A stretch of 64,000 nucleotides of DNA from Prevotella sp. (lineage in GTDB: Bacteria; Bacteroidota; Bacteroidia; Bacteroidales; Bacteroidaceae). Positions 47,928 to 58,483 of this stretch are shown here, piece after piece; positions within the stretch are counted from its first letter, which is position 1, and each line of letters begins with the position of its first letter. Both the position numbers and the translations under genes were made by a program. Under the pieces are notes generated by a model. It ran no database searches and was not told the DNA's origin. It saw only the letters and a list, made by a program, of their open reading frames with translations. The stretch covers positions 1 through 64,000 of the forward strand of contig JALFBL010000024.1 of NCBI GenBank assembly GCA_022773395.1, written 5' to 3'.

Positions 47928-49433
47928 TTATTTTACATACTCAGCATAGTCAGTCAGGCGCATGTCGCCTTTGCGAGCCAAAGTGTCGTGCATAGCGAAT
48001 GCCGCATTCAGGTTATGACAGGTGTGTCCGCCCTTACCCAACTTCAGGTAGTCCCACAACAGCTGCTTGTAGTCGGGATGCGCACAGTTCTCGATAATGG
48101 CGTGCGCGCGCTGCAGCGGACTCTTTCCACGCAAGTCTGCGATACCCTGTTCTGTCACGATAATGTTTACATCGTGTTCCGAATGGTCCTGGTGGCTTAC
48201 GAAAGGCACGATGGAACTGATGAGTCCACCCTTGGCCGTTGACGGGCAAGTGAAGATGCTGATGTAGGCGTTGCGTTCAAAATCGCCCGATCCACCGATG
48301 CCGTTCATCATCTTCACTCCGCTGATGTGTGTAGAGTTGGCGTTGCCGTAGATGTCGCACTCGATGGCCGTGTTGATGGCAATGACGCCCAAACGGCGAA
48401 TTACTTCGGGGTTGTTGGATATTTCGCTCGGGCGCAGTGTGAGGAACTTCTTGAAGTGATCCATGTTGTCATACACCTGCATCAGACAGTCGTTCGATAC
48501 GGTGAGCGAGCAGGCCGAAGCGTCTTTCACGCGGCCGGTTAGCATCATGTCGATGACCGCATTCTGTATCACCTCCGTGTAGATGTTGAAGTCGGGCACG
48601 TTCTTGTCCTGTCCCAAAGCACCGAGAATGGCATTGGCCGTTGAGCCTACACCGCTCTGCAGAGGAAGGAAAGTAGAGGGAATGATGCCGCGGTGCATGT
48701 CGTTTACCAGAAACTCTGCCACCAAGTGTCCGATTTGGTCGGTCACGGGGTCGTTATCCTTGAAAGCGCGCGCTTCGTCGGGAATGTTGCATTCCACCAC
48801 GCCCACTATCTTCGATGCCGGAATTTCCACATAGGGTTTGCCGATGCGGTCGCCCACATTCTCAATGGGAATGGCCTTTCGGTAAGGAGGGTCTGCCGGC
48901 TCATAAACATCGTGGATGAACTTGGCGTTGGGATTGTGGAATGCGTTCAGCTCCAGAATCACCTTCTTGGCCAGACGTGCTGCCGTGGGACTGATACCGC
49001 CAGCTGCCGTCAGATAACACCTGCATACGTCGGCTCCCTCTTCGATGTCGCACACTTCAAGGATGGCCCAGTCCATTTCGCCCATGAAACCATATCTCAT
49101 TTCCTGCGCCATGTGGCTCAGGTGCAAGTCGCTGTAGGGAATGTTGCCCAGGTTCACGCTCTTGCGGAAATCGCCATTGGTGGTGTAGGGGGCGCGATAC
49201 TTGATGGCATTGGCCAATGCCAGATCACCGTCGGTGCTCTGTCCGGTAGATGCACCGGTGAAGAGTCCCACTTTGAACTCTCTTCCAGCCTCGTGTTCTG
49301 CAAGGGCAATCTTTGCCAGTTCTTTAGTCACCGCCTTAGGGGCACCTGCCGGTGTAAATCCACTAAGTGCCAAATTCTCTCCGTTCTTAATCATTGCCGC
49401 TCCTTCAGCAGCCGTAATACGTGTATAAGCCAT
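47928..49433 (-). CDS. Acetyl-CoA hydrolase/succinate CoA transferase family protein
   Basis: LALSGFTPAGAPKAVTKELA, GVGSTANAILGAL, MNGIGGSGDFERNAYISIFTCPSTAKGG, ITEQGIADLRGKSP-type motif. Confidence 0.94.
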   Translation of the reverse strand: MAYTRITAAEGAAMIKNGENLALSGFTPAGAPKAVTKELAKIALAEHEAGREFKVGLFTGASTGQSTDGDLALANAIKYRAPYTTNGDFRKSVNLGNIPYSDLHLSHMAQEMRYGFMGEMDWAILEVCDIEEGADVCRCYLTAAGGISPTAARLAKKVILELNAFHNPNAKFIHDVYEPADPPYRKAIPIENVGDRIGKPYVEIPASKIVGVVECNIPDEARAFKDNDPVTDQIGHLVAEFLVNDMHRGIIPSTFLPLQSGVGSTANAILGALGQDKNVPDFNIYTEVIQNAVIDMMLTGRVKDASACSLTVSNDCLMQVYDNMDHFKKFLTLRPSEISNNPEVIRRLGVIAINTAIECDIYGNANSTHISGVKMMNGIGGSGDFERNAYISIFTCPSTAKGGLISSIVPFVSHQDHSEHDVNIIVTEQGIADLRGKSPLQRAHAIIENCAHPDYKQLLWDYLKLGKGGHTCHNLNAAFAMHDTLARKGDMRLTDYAEYVK

Positions 49434-49882
49434 GATTTGATAACAAGTTTATGAAGATTTTAATTGGATGCAAATTTACTGAAAATGGGTGGGAACACAA
49501 AATTATTCGTATATTCTTTTCCTCAGCAACGCTCTCCGGCCACCATTTTAACAATTGCCACACATTTTTTTAACACGGAGAATGACGTATTTGAAAACAA
49601 ACGCCCGTCTATGGCGAATTTCGCTAAAAAATCGGTGTTTTAAATTCGCTGAATGTCAGATTATTACCCCATTTCCGAACAAGATATTCCATTCCACAAT
49701 GGGGTGGAGTCATGAATTCATACGCCATGCCCGATTGCGCCGACAGGATCCCTTAGAGGGTTCAAGCCCCATTTTTGCTGCTTCTTTATCGAATTCTTTG
49801 CAAAAAATTCCGACAGAAAAATGACGAAAACTTAAGGCTTGCAACACATTTTTACAGTTTTTTGGGGGGAAATATTTTTCCT

Positions 49883-49917
49883 TTTGTTTTGAAACTCAAG
49901 AAAAAACACTATCTTTG
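49883..49917 (+). promoter_or_regulatory. Likely promoter of the C10 protease gene
   Basis: TTTG-containing -33 region and TATCTTTG (49910-49917); spacing to the nearest TTTG is 18 nt, slightly short. Confidence 0.45.
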
Positions 49918-50061
49918 CCAAAACTATTTTTTAGTAAACTACTACGATGCACCAGAATCGGCGCAACAATACCACCGAAGAATTGTCCCGGCCGAATGTC
50001 TGACAGCCTGAAAACTTAAGAATAAACATAACATAATGATGAACTAAAAAACCGAGACACC

Positions 50062-53000
50062 ATGAGAAAAATTGTATGCTTTCTTTTGGCCGTATTGTCT
50101 GTGGGCATTGCACAGGCAAGTCCGATAGACAAAGGACAGGCCGGCAAAATTGCCGCTGCATTCCTCCAGACCAAAGGGCAGGTCCTCAACACGGCACAGA
50201 CACCGTTCAGTGCCATGCACAAGGCTCCAGGAAAGGCGGAACAGGCCAGTTATTACGTTTTCAACGCACAGGGGAACGAAGGCTTTGTCATCGTTTCGGG
50301 CGATGACAGAACCGTGCAGATCCTGGGCTATGCAGACAGTGGCAGTTTCGACGAACAGAACGCTCCCGAAAACATGAAGGCATGGCTGAAAGGCTATGCC
50401 GACAGAATTGAGGCACTCGACAGGATGGGCATCACCCAGCCCTATCAGCCATCCATGCGAAAAGCACCCAAGGCCAAGGTGGAACCGCTGCTGGGCTACA
50501 CGAAATGGAACCAGGATGCCCCCTACAACTTGCAGTGTCCTGAATACGATCCGGTAAACAATCCGGGTCAACTTTCCGCAACCGGATGCGTGGCAACGGC
50601 TACCGCTCAGGTAATGTACTACTGGAAACACCCTGCCCAAACAACGGCGGAAATACCGGCATACACAACGAGGTCGAACGGAATAAAAATGGAAGCCGTT
50701 CCCGCCAACACTTCGTTCGACTGGAGCAACATGCTTCCACAATACCAGGATGATGAGGGAACGGACATGCAGAAAAACGCCGTTGCCCGTTTGATGAGCT
50801 GTGTGGGAAGAGCCGAAAATATGGACTATGGCCCCAGTTCGGGCGCATTCTCACCTGCCATAAGAAAAGCACTGACCACCTATTTCGACTATAAAAACTC
50901 TACGGTGCGCCTGGTGAACCGAATGGAATATCCGATAGACAAGTGGGAAAACCTGATCTATGCCGAGATGGCAGGCCGACGGCCTGTGATATATACTGGC
51001 AGTTCCACAGGCGGCGGCCACGCTTTTGTGGTGGATGGATACGACGGCAACGGAAGTTTCCACGTCAACTGGGGATGGGGAGGCTATTGCGACGGCTATT
51101 TTGTGCTCGATGTTCTCCAGCCGAGCGGCAGCGGCATCGGCGGCAGCAGCACGTCGGACGGCTATACCATCTACCAATCGGCCACCATCGGTATCGTTCC
51201 ATCGGGAAACGAATATTCGACGGACTATGTGATCAAGGCCACCAACCAGACCTTGCAGGTTAACGGCACGGACAACGACCAGCTGTATGTGGAATGGATA
51301 AATAACAATGACAAGGAATACACTTTCGATTTTGGAATGGGAATCATGGACAACGAAGGCAACGTGACAAGGGTTTGGACCTACACAACCGTCGCTCTTA
51401 AAGCCGGCTATTATATTTATCCTACTATCACAAACATCCCCATTCTCACAGAGGCCGGAACATACAAAGTGATTCCGGTGAGCCGCCTTTCGGGCACAGA
51501 GCAATGGTACACCAACGATTATCCAAATAGGTTTTATGCGCTCATCACTGTGGATGGAAGCGGAAATCTGACCGCAGCAGAGGTGATTCACGAAGATGCC
51601 GCCCAACTGGAGGTAACGAATGTGATCCTGCCCGGAAACAAAATAGTGAACAGGGTGCAACCGGTTGTGGCAACCATCAGGAACAGTGGGGGAGAATACT
51701 ATGGCCCGATTTATTTCTTTGCGAACAGCTACGATTACTGTAGCAAAAATCCCGATGATGCCGATTGTATTGTTTCACCTACCGTTAAGGCAGGAGAAGA
51801 AAAGGATGTGGAGTTCTCGTTCAAGCCCCTATATAAGGGAAAATGGTATTATTGGATAGTGGATGGTGCCGGGAACGAAATGGCGAAAGGAAATGTGGAC
51901 ATTACCGACTTCAACAATTCGGAAGACCTTTCACAGTCAACCAAATGGCTCAACACGGCCACCGTCAAGAGCACGGGTCAGAAGGTATTCATGAATGGGA
52001 AGGTAAAGGCTGTGTTTACCATCAAAAACAATGATGCCTCTAAGGGGTACAACGATTTTGTGACTGTCGCAGTATTTACTGGAACTTACGACTATATAAC
52101 GGAGAAAGATGTCCCTGCAAATATTCCGGCATCCGGCTCACAGGACATCGCGGTGGAATTTGACGGTCTGATGGCCGGAAGAGAATATATGGTTCTTCCT
52201 TATAGAAAAGACAAATACAACAATAGCAAACAAATAGGTTATCCCGAAACTGCCTACCCCATGCAGGAAGGCAACATCTATGCGGTTTATGACAACCAGG
52301 GAGAGGAACAGCAGTATGTGGTAGAGGCCACCAATGTCATTGACAATGGTGTGACTTTCGCCGACATGGAGAACTTGGGCAGTGCCGCGGTTACACCCAA
52401 CACGAATGCCAACACCCTGTATCGCATAGCCAAAGGACAGAGCGTGCCGGCATCGCTGGAAGGAAAGAACGTGATTGTGGGCAACGAGGCCGGCAAGATC
52501 ACCATCCAGGACGGCAGCGATTTCTATACGCCCATGGCGTTCAAGGCCACCGAAATAGCATATCACCGCACCTTTGCGAAAGGTACGAACGGTACGGGCG
52601 GATGGGAAACCATCGTGCTGCCTTTCGACGTGACGAAAGTGAAACGCACGGACAACGGCAAGGAACTGAAATGGTTCACCGGCGCAGGGACAAAAGGCGA
52701 CTTCTGGCTGAAAGGGCTGAAAAATTCCTCCGGCAGCACCGTTACGTTCGGCCATGCCGGCACTTTCAACGCCAACACGCCCTACATCATCACCGTTCCC
52801 TCCACCAAATGGGGCGAAGAATGGAACCTGGTGGGCAAGGAACTGGTGTTCTATGGCAACCATGCCAGCATCACCGCCTCGCCCGAAGAGGGCATGAAGA
52901 CTGCCAGCACAGCATTCAACTTCATAGGAACGACACACCAAAAGAGCGGCAGCAACTATTACTTGCTGAACGATACAGGAAACTCGTTCGAACTGAAGAC

Positions 53001-53223
53001 CACAGCAACGAACCGCGCGTTCCGTGCCTACTTCAAGTCGGCAACCGACATGACACCGGCAAAACTCTTCATCGACGATGACAACGCGACAACCGATGTG
53101 CCCGACATCAACGGCAAAGAAAACATGAACGACGGCAAACGCTACAACTTGAACGGACAGCGTGTGGATCGTGGCTACAAAGGCGTAGTGATAGAGAATG
53201 GCAAGAAAGTGATAGCACAATAG
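50062..53223 (+). CDS. Secreted C10 family (streptopain-like) cysteine protease
   Basis: Signal peptide; FVIVSGDDRTVQILGYADSGSF; YTKWNQDAPYNLQCP...SATGCVATATAQVMYYWKHP (Cys); GGGHAFVVDGYDGNGSFHVNWGWGGYCDGYF (His); C-terminus RYNLNGQRVDRGYKGVVIENGKKVIAQ. Confidence 0.92.
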   Translation: MRKIVCFLLAVLSVGIAQASPIDKGQAGKIAAAFLQTKGQVLNTAQTPFSAMHKAPGKAEQASYYVFNAQGNEGFVIVSGDDRTVQILGYADSGSFDEQNAPENMKAWLKGYADRIEALDRMGITQPYQPSMRKAPKAKVEPLLGYTKWNQDAPYNLQCPEYDPVNNPGQLSATGCVATATAQVMYYWKHPAQTTAEIPAYTTRSNGIKMEAVPANTSFDWSNMLPQYQDDEGTDMQKNAVARLMSCVGRAENMDYGPSSGAFSPAIRKALTTYFDYKNSTVRLVNRMEYPIDKWENLIYAEMAGRRPVIYTGSSTGGGHAFVVDGYDGNGSFHVNWGWGGYCDGYFVLDVLQPSGSGIGGSSTSDGYTIYQSATIGIVPSGNEYSTDYVIKATNQTLQVNGTDNDQLYVEWINNNDKEYTFDFGMGIMDNEGNVTRVWTYTTVALKAGYYIYPTITNIPILTEAGTYKVIPVSRLSGTEQWYTNDYPNRFYALITVDGSGNLTAAEVIHEDAAQLEVTNVILPGNKIVNRVQPVVATIRNSGGEYYGPIYFFANSYDYCSKNPDDADCIVSPTVKAGEEKDVEFSFKPLYKGKWYYWIVDGAGNEMAKGNVDITDFNNSEDLSQSTKWLNTATVKSTGQKVFMNGKVKAVFTIKNNDASKGYNDFVTVAVFTGTYDYITEKDVPANIPASGSQDIAVEFDGLMAGREYMVLPYRKDKYNNSKQIGYPETAYPMQEGNIYAVYDNQGEEQQYVVEATNVIDNGVTFADMENLGSAAVTPNTNANTLYRIAKGQSVPASLEGKNVIVGNEAGKITIQDGSDFYTPMAFKATEIAYHRTFAKGTNGTGGWETIVLPFDVTKVKRTDNGKELKWFTGAGTKGDFWLKGLKNSSGSTVTFGHAGTFNANTPYIITVPSTKWGEEWNLVGKELVFYGNHASITASPEEGMKTASTAFNFIGTTHQKSGSNYYLLNDTGNSFELKTTATNRAFRAYFKSATDMTPAKLFIDDDNATTDVPDINGKENMNDGKRYNLNGQRVDRGYKGVVIENGKKVIAQ

Positions 53224-53269
53224 GCTGTTGCCGACCCATGAAAATGTAAAATCTTAAAAGGAAACGAAC

Positions 53270-53425
53270 ATGAAGAAAAAGGAATATGAACAGCCGACCG
53301 CACGCGTGAAAGAGGTGGACTGCGAAAACCAGATGATGGCAGGGTCGCCTGCCGCTGAAGATGCGACCGATCCGGATATCTCCACCCCTGCAAAGGAGTA
53401 CGTATGGTCAACAGACTGGGATTGA
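53270..53425 (+). CDS. Uncharacterised 51-aa peptide downstream of the C10 protease
   Basis: Hand translation: MKKKEYEQPTARVKEVDCENQMMAGSPAAEDATDPDISTPAKEYVWSTDWD*; purine-rich upstream AAAAGGAAACGAAC; below ORF-track cut-off. Confidence 0.75.
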   Translation: MKKKEYEQPTARVKEVDCENQMMAGSPAAEDATDPDISTPAKEYVWSTDWD

Positions 53426-53645
53426 CGGAGAGGCATGAATAGACAGTGACAATTGCAAGGGCAAAGGTTTCATGAAAAATGGAATCTTTGCCTTTTCGTT
53501 TCCCCACATTTTACAAACGTGTGACAAAACGGTGCTTTTGCGACAAGAAAACAATTTTGTCGGAGCGCTGGGGTGGTGGTCTCGTTTTTTTTCTTTAATT
53601 TTGCCCTTGCTACCATCAATTTACGGAGCCATTGAAAAGTATTAT

Positions 53646-55313
53646 ATGAAGAAGCAACTGTTGAAAATCAATTGTCAGAACACGGGAGAGGTGTTGAAAG
53701 TGGAAGTGGGCAGCACGCTGGCAGATGTATATGCCCTGTCGGGGCTGAACATGGAATACGGCCCGATTTCCGCCACGGTGAACAACAAGGTGGAAGGCAT
53801 GCACTACCGTCTGTACCACAACAAAACGGTAAAATTCCTGGACATGTCATCGCAATCGGCAGTAAGAGCCTACACGCGCACACTGTTTTTCGTGCTGTGC
53901 AAGGCCGCCCACGAAATCTATCCCCAAGGACGGGTCATCATAGACATCCCCGTTTCCAACGGATATTACATCAACCTGCAGATAGGAAGGGCGGTGACGC
54001 TCGAGGATGTGGAACGCCTGCGCGGCCGGATGGAAGAAATCATCAAGCAGGGAATGCCCGTCAGCAGGCACGAAAGCACCACGCAGGAGGCGATAGAACG
54101 CTTTGCGAAGATGGGGTCGCTCTCGAAAGTGAAACTGCTCAAGAGCATAGGCACGCTCTACACCACCTACTATGAAATAGAAGGGTACATGGACTATTTC
54201 TATGGAACCATGCTCACCAACACACGACAGCTGTATCTTTTCGGACTCGAAAAATATTACGACGGCATGTTGCTGCGCATTCCTTCGGCCAAAGACCCTT
54301 CGCAACTGGGCAAAGTGATCAGGCAGGACAAAATGTTCGAGATATTCCAGGAGCACCACCGGTGGCAGTCGCTCATCGGCTTGGAAACGGTAGGCGACTG
54401 GAATGAAGTGGTGAAAGACGGCGAATCGACATCGCTCATCAACGTGAGCGAAGCATTGCAAGAAAAGAAAATAGCGCGCATTGCCGATGAAATAGCCAAT
54501 CGCAAGGGCACTCGGATGGTGCTCATTGCCGGCCCGTCGTCATCGGGAAAGACCACTTTCTGCAAACGTCTTTCCATCCAGCTGATTACCTGCGGCATCA
54601 AACCGCTGATGCTGTCGCTCGACGATTATTTTGTGGACCGCACAAAGACACCGAGGGACGAGAACGGAGAGTACGACTATGAAAGTCTGTATGCCCTGGA
54701 CTTGCCCCTGCTCAACGAACAGTTGGGCAAGCTGCTCAACGGTGAAGAGGTGACATTGCCCCGCTACAACTTCCAAACAGGAATAAACGAAAGAAACGGA
54801 GGCAGGAAAATGAAGATGAAGGAAAACGAAATATTGGTGGTGGAGGGAATCCATGCGCTCAATCCTGAACTGACCGCCCGCATTCCGGAAGACATGAAGT
54901 TCCGAGTGTACATCTCTGCACTTACCACCATTCTGCTGGACCATCACAACTACGTGCCCACTACCGACAACCGCCTGCTGAGGCGCATCATCCGCGACAA
55001 CAAATACCGGGGCGTGAGCGCACAGGAAACCATTCACCGCTGGCCATCGGTGAGGGCCGGCGAAAACAAATGGATTTTCCCCTATCAGGAGAATGCCGAC
55101 GTGATGTTCAACACGGCCATGCTATTCGAACTGGCTGTAATCCGCGAACAGGCAATCCCACTTTTGGAACAGGTTCCTGAAGATGTGGAAGAACATGCGG
55201 AAGCATACCGGCTATTGAAGTTCTTGAAATATGTATGCCCCGTGCCTCACCGGCAAATCCCACCCACTTCGTTGCTAAGGGAATTCTTGGGAGGAAGTTC
55301 GTTCAAATACTGA
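53646..55313 (+). CDS. Nucleoside (uridine) kinase-like protein with TGS-like N-terminus
   Basis: VLIAGPSSSGKTTFCKRLSIQL, LSLDDYFVDRTKTPRDENGEYDYESLYALD, LVVEGIHALNPELT. Start set at MKKQLLKINC. Confidence 0.88.
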   Translation: MKKQLLKINCQNTGEVLKVEVGSTLADVYALSGLNMEYGPISATVNNKVEGMHYRLYHNKTVKFLDMSSQSAVRAYTRTLFFVLCKAAHEIYPQGRVIIDIPVSNGYYINLQIGRAVTLEDVERLRGRMEEIIKQGMPVSRHESTTQEAIERFAKMGSLSKVKLLKSIGTLYTTYYEIEGYMDYFYGTMLTNTRQLYLFGLEKYYDGMLLRIPSAKDPSQLGKVIRQDKMFEIFQEHHRWQSLIGLETVGDWNEVVKDGESTSLINVSEALQEKKIARIADEIANRKGTRMVLIAGPSSSGKTTFCKRLSIQLITCGIKPLMLSLDDYFVDRTKTPRDENGEYDYESLYALDLPLLNEQLGKLLNGEEVTLPRYNFQTGINERNGGRKMKMKENEILVVEGIHALNPELTARIPEDMKFRVYISALTTILLDHHNYVPTTDNRLLRRIIRDNKYRGVSAQETIHRWPSVRAGENKWIFPYQENADVMFNTAMLFELAVIREQAIPLLEQVPEDVEEHAEAYRLLKFLKYVCPVPHRQIPPTSLLREFLGGSSFKY

Positions 55314-55360
55314 ATGTCCACACAGAACCAGCGGGTCTTGCTGTGCAGAAAATCATAGAA

Positions 55361-55397
55361 AAAAGGCGTGCCGTAGTTTTTTCGACGGTACGCCTTT
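55361..55397 (+). terminator. Intrinsic terminator of the nucleoside kinase gene
   Basis: AAAGGCGTGCCGT-N10-ACGGTACGCCTTT, 13-bp stem with one G-T pair. Confidence 0.7.
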
Positions 55398-55571
55398 GTA
55401 TTTCATCCTGAAAATTGTGCAGAGACACATTGTACGGACAGTCCTGCCCAACGGGCATATTCAAGGTATTTACGGGGAAATGTTTACTTTATACGGAAAA
55501 CATTTTGCCATGTCAATTATATTTGCAACCTTTGCATATAATGAAACATATAGTAGTATCTTAAATCAGTT

Positions 55572-57419
55572 ATGGCAGAAAAATTTGAAGTGAAAGAATT
55601 GGACCAGGTAGTGGTACGTTTCTCCGGTGACTCGGGAGACGGAATGCAGCTGGCAGGAAACATTTTCTCAACGGTCAGTGCGACCGTGGGAAACGGAATT
55701 TCAACGTTTCCCGACTATCCCGCGGACATCCGCGCCCCACAAGGTTCGCTGACGGGTGTAAGTGGATTCCAAGTGCACATCGGTGCCGGAAAGGTATATA
55801 CACCGGGCGACCTGTGCGACGTTCTCGTGGCCATGAATGCGGCAGCACTGAAAACGCAGTATCGGTTTGCCAAACCACAGGCCACCATTATCATCGATAC
55901 CGACAGTTTTGGAGTGAACGATTTGAAAAAGGCCGGTTTCAAAACGGAAATGTATCTCGACGAGATGGGCATCGACCCCGACCGCGTGGTGCAGTGCTCT
56001 ATTACAAAAATGGTGAAGAGCAGTTTGGAAAGCAGTGGTTTGGACAACAAGACCATATTGAAGAGCCGCAACATGTTTGCACTGGGTTTGGTGTGCTGGC
56101 TGTTCAACCGCGACCTCGAACTGGTGTTCAATTTCTTGCGCGACAAGTTTGCCAAGAAGCCCGAAATAGCAGAAAACAATATCAAGGTGGTGCAGGCTGG
56201 CTATGACTACGGCCACAACGTGCACGCAAGCGTGCCTGCCACCTACCGCATCGAGTCGAAGAAGAAGGTGCCCGGAAGGTACATGGACATTACGGGAAAC
56301 AAGGCAACGGCCTACGGTTTGATGGCCGCTGCCGAGAAAGCCGGACTGAAACTTTATTTGGGCTCTTATCCCATTACCCCGGCTACCGACATCTTGCACG
56401 AATTGTCGAAACACAAGAGTTGCGGCGTGATAACGGTGCAGTGCGAGGATGAGATTTCTGGCTGTGCGAGTGCCATCGGGGCATCGTTTGCCGGTGCATT
56501 GGCCGTCACTTCAACATCAGGCCCCGGCATCTGCCTGAAGTCTGAAAGTATCAACCTTGCCGTGATAGACGAACTGCCGCTGGTGATTGTTGATGTGCAG
56601 CGGGGCGGTCCGTCAACGGGTCTGCCCACAAAGAGCGAGCAGGCCGACTTGTTGCAGGTTTTGTACGGGCGCAACGGCGAATCGCCCATGCCGGTGATTG
56701 CCGCCGTGAGTCCAACCGACTGTTTTGCCGCCGCCTACAAGGCTGCCAAGATAGCTCTTGAACATCTCACACCAGTGGTGTTGCTCACCGATGCTTTCAT
56801 TGCCAATGGTTCGGCGGCGTGGAAACTGCCCACAATGGACGGCCTGCCCGACATTCGTCCCCACTACGCCACTCCTGAAATGAAAGGCTGCTATACACCT
56901 TACATGCGCGACGAAAAGACCAAAGCCCGCTATTGGGCCATTCCGGGAATGGAAGGCTATGAACATGTCATCGGCGGATTGGAGAAAGACAGCGACACAG
57001 GAGCCATTTCGAGCGACCCCCAGAACCACGAAAAAATGTGCCGTCTGCGGGCCGAAAAGGTGGCAAACATTCCTGTTCCTGACCTTGAAGTGGAAGGAGA
57101 CGAAGAGGCCGACTTGCTGATTGTGGGCTTTGGAAGCACCTACGGGCACCTCTATTCTGCCATGGAAACTTTGCAACAGAGAGGCTACAAGGTGGCACAG
57201 GCACAGTTCAAGTATATTAATCCGCTGCCCAAGAACACGGCAGAGGTGTTGAAGAAATACAAGAAAGTGGTGGTGGCTGAACAGAATCTTGGTCAGCTGG
57301 CAGGCTATCTGCGCGCTAAGGTAGACGGTTTCGTTCCTTATCAGTACAACGAAGTGAAAGGACAGCCGTTTGTGGAGAAAGAATTGGTGGAAGCATTCGA
57401 AAAACTATTAAAGAAGTAA
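55572..57419 (+). CDS. korA: 2-oxoacid:acceptor (ferredoxin) oxidoreductase subunit alpha
   Basis: VVRFSGDSGDGMQLAGNIFS, ASFAGALAVTSTSGPGICLKSE, VDVQRGGPSTGLPTKSEQADLLQVLYGRNGE. Confidence 0.93.
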   Translation: MAEKFEVKELDQVVVRFSGDSGDGMQLAGNIFSTVSATVGNGISTFPDYPADIRAPQGSLTGVSGFQVHIGAGKVYTPGDLCDVLVAMNAAALKTQYRFAKPQATIIIDTDSFGVNDLKKAGFKTEMYLDEMGIDPDRVVQCSITKMVKSSLESSGLDNKTILKSRNMFALGLVCWLFNRDLELVFNFLRDKFAKKPEIAENNIKVVQAGYDYGHNVHASVPATYRIESKKKVPGRYMDITGNKATAYGLMAAAEKAGLKLYLGSYPITPATDILHELSKHKSCGVITVQCEDEISGCASAIGASFAGALAVTSTSGPGICLKSESINLAVIDELPLVIVDVQRGGPSTGLPTKSEQADLLQVLYGRNGESPMPVIAAVSPTDCFAAAYKAAKIALEHLTPVVLLTDAFIANGSAAWKLPTMDGLPDIRPHYATPEMKGCYTPYMRDEKTKARYWAIPGMEGYEHVIGGLEKDSDTGAISSDPQNHEKMCRLRAEKVANIPVPDLEVEGDEEADLLIVGFGSTYGHLYSAMETLQQRGYKVAQAQFKYINPLPKNTAEVLKKYKKVVVAEQNLGQLAGYLRAKVDGFVPYQYNEVKGQPFVEKELVEAFEKLLKK

Positions 57420-57433
57420 CAAGAACGATTGTC

Positions 57434-58456
57434 TTGTTCGCAAAAGATACAATGGAATATACAGCACAAGATTATAAGAAAGGACAGCCCAGGTGGTGTC
57501 CGGGGTGTGGCGACCATTTCTTTTTGGGCTCGCTATACAAAGCAATGGCAGAAGTGGGAGTTGCTCCCCATAACATGGCGGTGATTTCGGGCATCGGTTG
57601 TTCCAGTCGATTGCCTTACTATGTCAGTCCGTATGCCATGCAGACCATCCACGGTCGTGCGGCATCGGTGGCCACCGGCGCAAAAGTTGTCAATCCCGAC
57701 CTGACCATTTGGCAGATCAGTGGCGACGGCGACGGCCTTGCCATTGGCGGCAACCATTTTATCCATTCCATGCGCCGCAACATCGACTTGAACATGGTTC
57801 TCCTGAACAACCGCATTTATGGGTTGACCAAAGGCCAGTACAGCCCTACCTCTCCGCGCGGAACGGTCACGAAGTCGTCACCTTACGGCACGGTGGAAGA
57901 TCCCTTCCGCCCCGCCGAGTTGTGTTTCGGTGCCCGTGGACGCTTTTTCGCCCGTTCGGTGGCCACCGACAATGCAGAGACCGTTTCCATTTTGAAAGCC
58001 GCCTACCATCACAAAGGTGCATCCGTCTGCGAGATCTTGCAGAACTGCGTCATCTTCAACGATGGTTGCTACAATGAGGTATATACGAAGGAAGCGCGCA
58101 AGAACAACGCCATCTACGTGCGCCACGGCGAGAAGTTGGTGTTCGGCCCCAACAACGAATTCGGACTGGTGCAGAAAGGTTTCGGCTTGCGGGTGGTAAC
58201 CATCGGCCAGGGAGGCTACACGCTCGACGACGTACTTGTGCACGATGCCCATTGTCAGGACGACACCTTGCAGTTGAAACTGGCCATGATGGACAACTCG
58301 CAGGGATTCCCCGTGGCACTTGGCGTCATACGCGATGTGGAAGCACCCACCTACAACGATGCCGTGAACGCTCAGGTGGAAGAGGTTGCCGGAAAGAAGA
58401 AGTATCACAATTTTATGGAACTGCTCGAAACCAACGACATCTGGGAAGTGAAATAA
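57434..58456 (+). CDS. korB: 2-oxoacid:ferredoxin oxidoreductase subunit beta
   Basis: RWCPGCGDHFFLGSLYKAM, SGIGCSSRLPYYV, TIHGRAASVATGAKVVNPDLTIWQISGDGDGLAIGGNH. Confidence 0.93.
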   Translation: MFAKDTMEYTAQDYKKGQPRWCPGCGDHFFLGSLYKAMAEVGVAPHNMAVISGIGCSSRLPYYVSPYAMQTIHGRAASVATGAKVVNPDLTIWQISGDGDGLAIGGNHFIHSMRRNIDLNMVLLNNRIYGLTKGQYSPTSPRGTVTKSSPYGTVEDPFRPAELCFGARGRFFARSVATDNAETVSILKAAYHHKGASVCEILQNCVIFNDGCYNEVYTKEARKNNAIYVRHGEKLVFGPNNEFGLVQKGFGLRVVTIGQGGYTLDDVLVHDAHCQDDTLQLKLAMMDNSQGFPVALGVIRDVEAPTYNDAVNAQVEEVAGKKKYHNFMELLETNDIWEVK

Positions 58457-58483
58457 TTTGTATTTTCTTGAACTTTTAATGGG

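Noticed and set aside
49698-49773. tRNA-like stretch with AATGGGG/CCCCATT ends and GGGTTCAAGCCCC
   Set aside because: The ends can pair, but no proper T-arm, D-arm and anticodon stem can be drawn at the right spacing. A tRNAscan-SE run would settle it; a positive score would overturn this.
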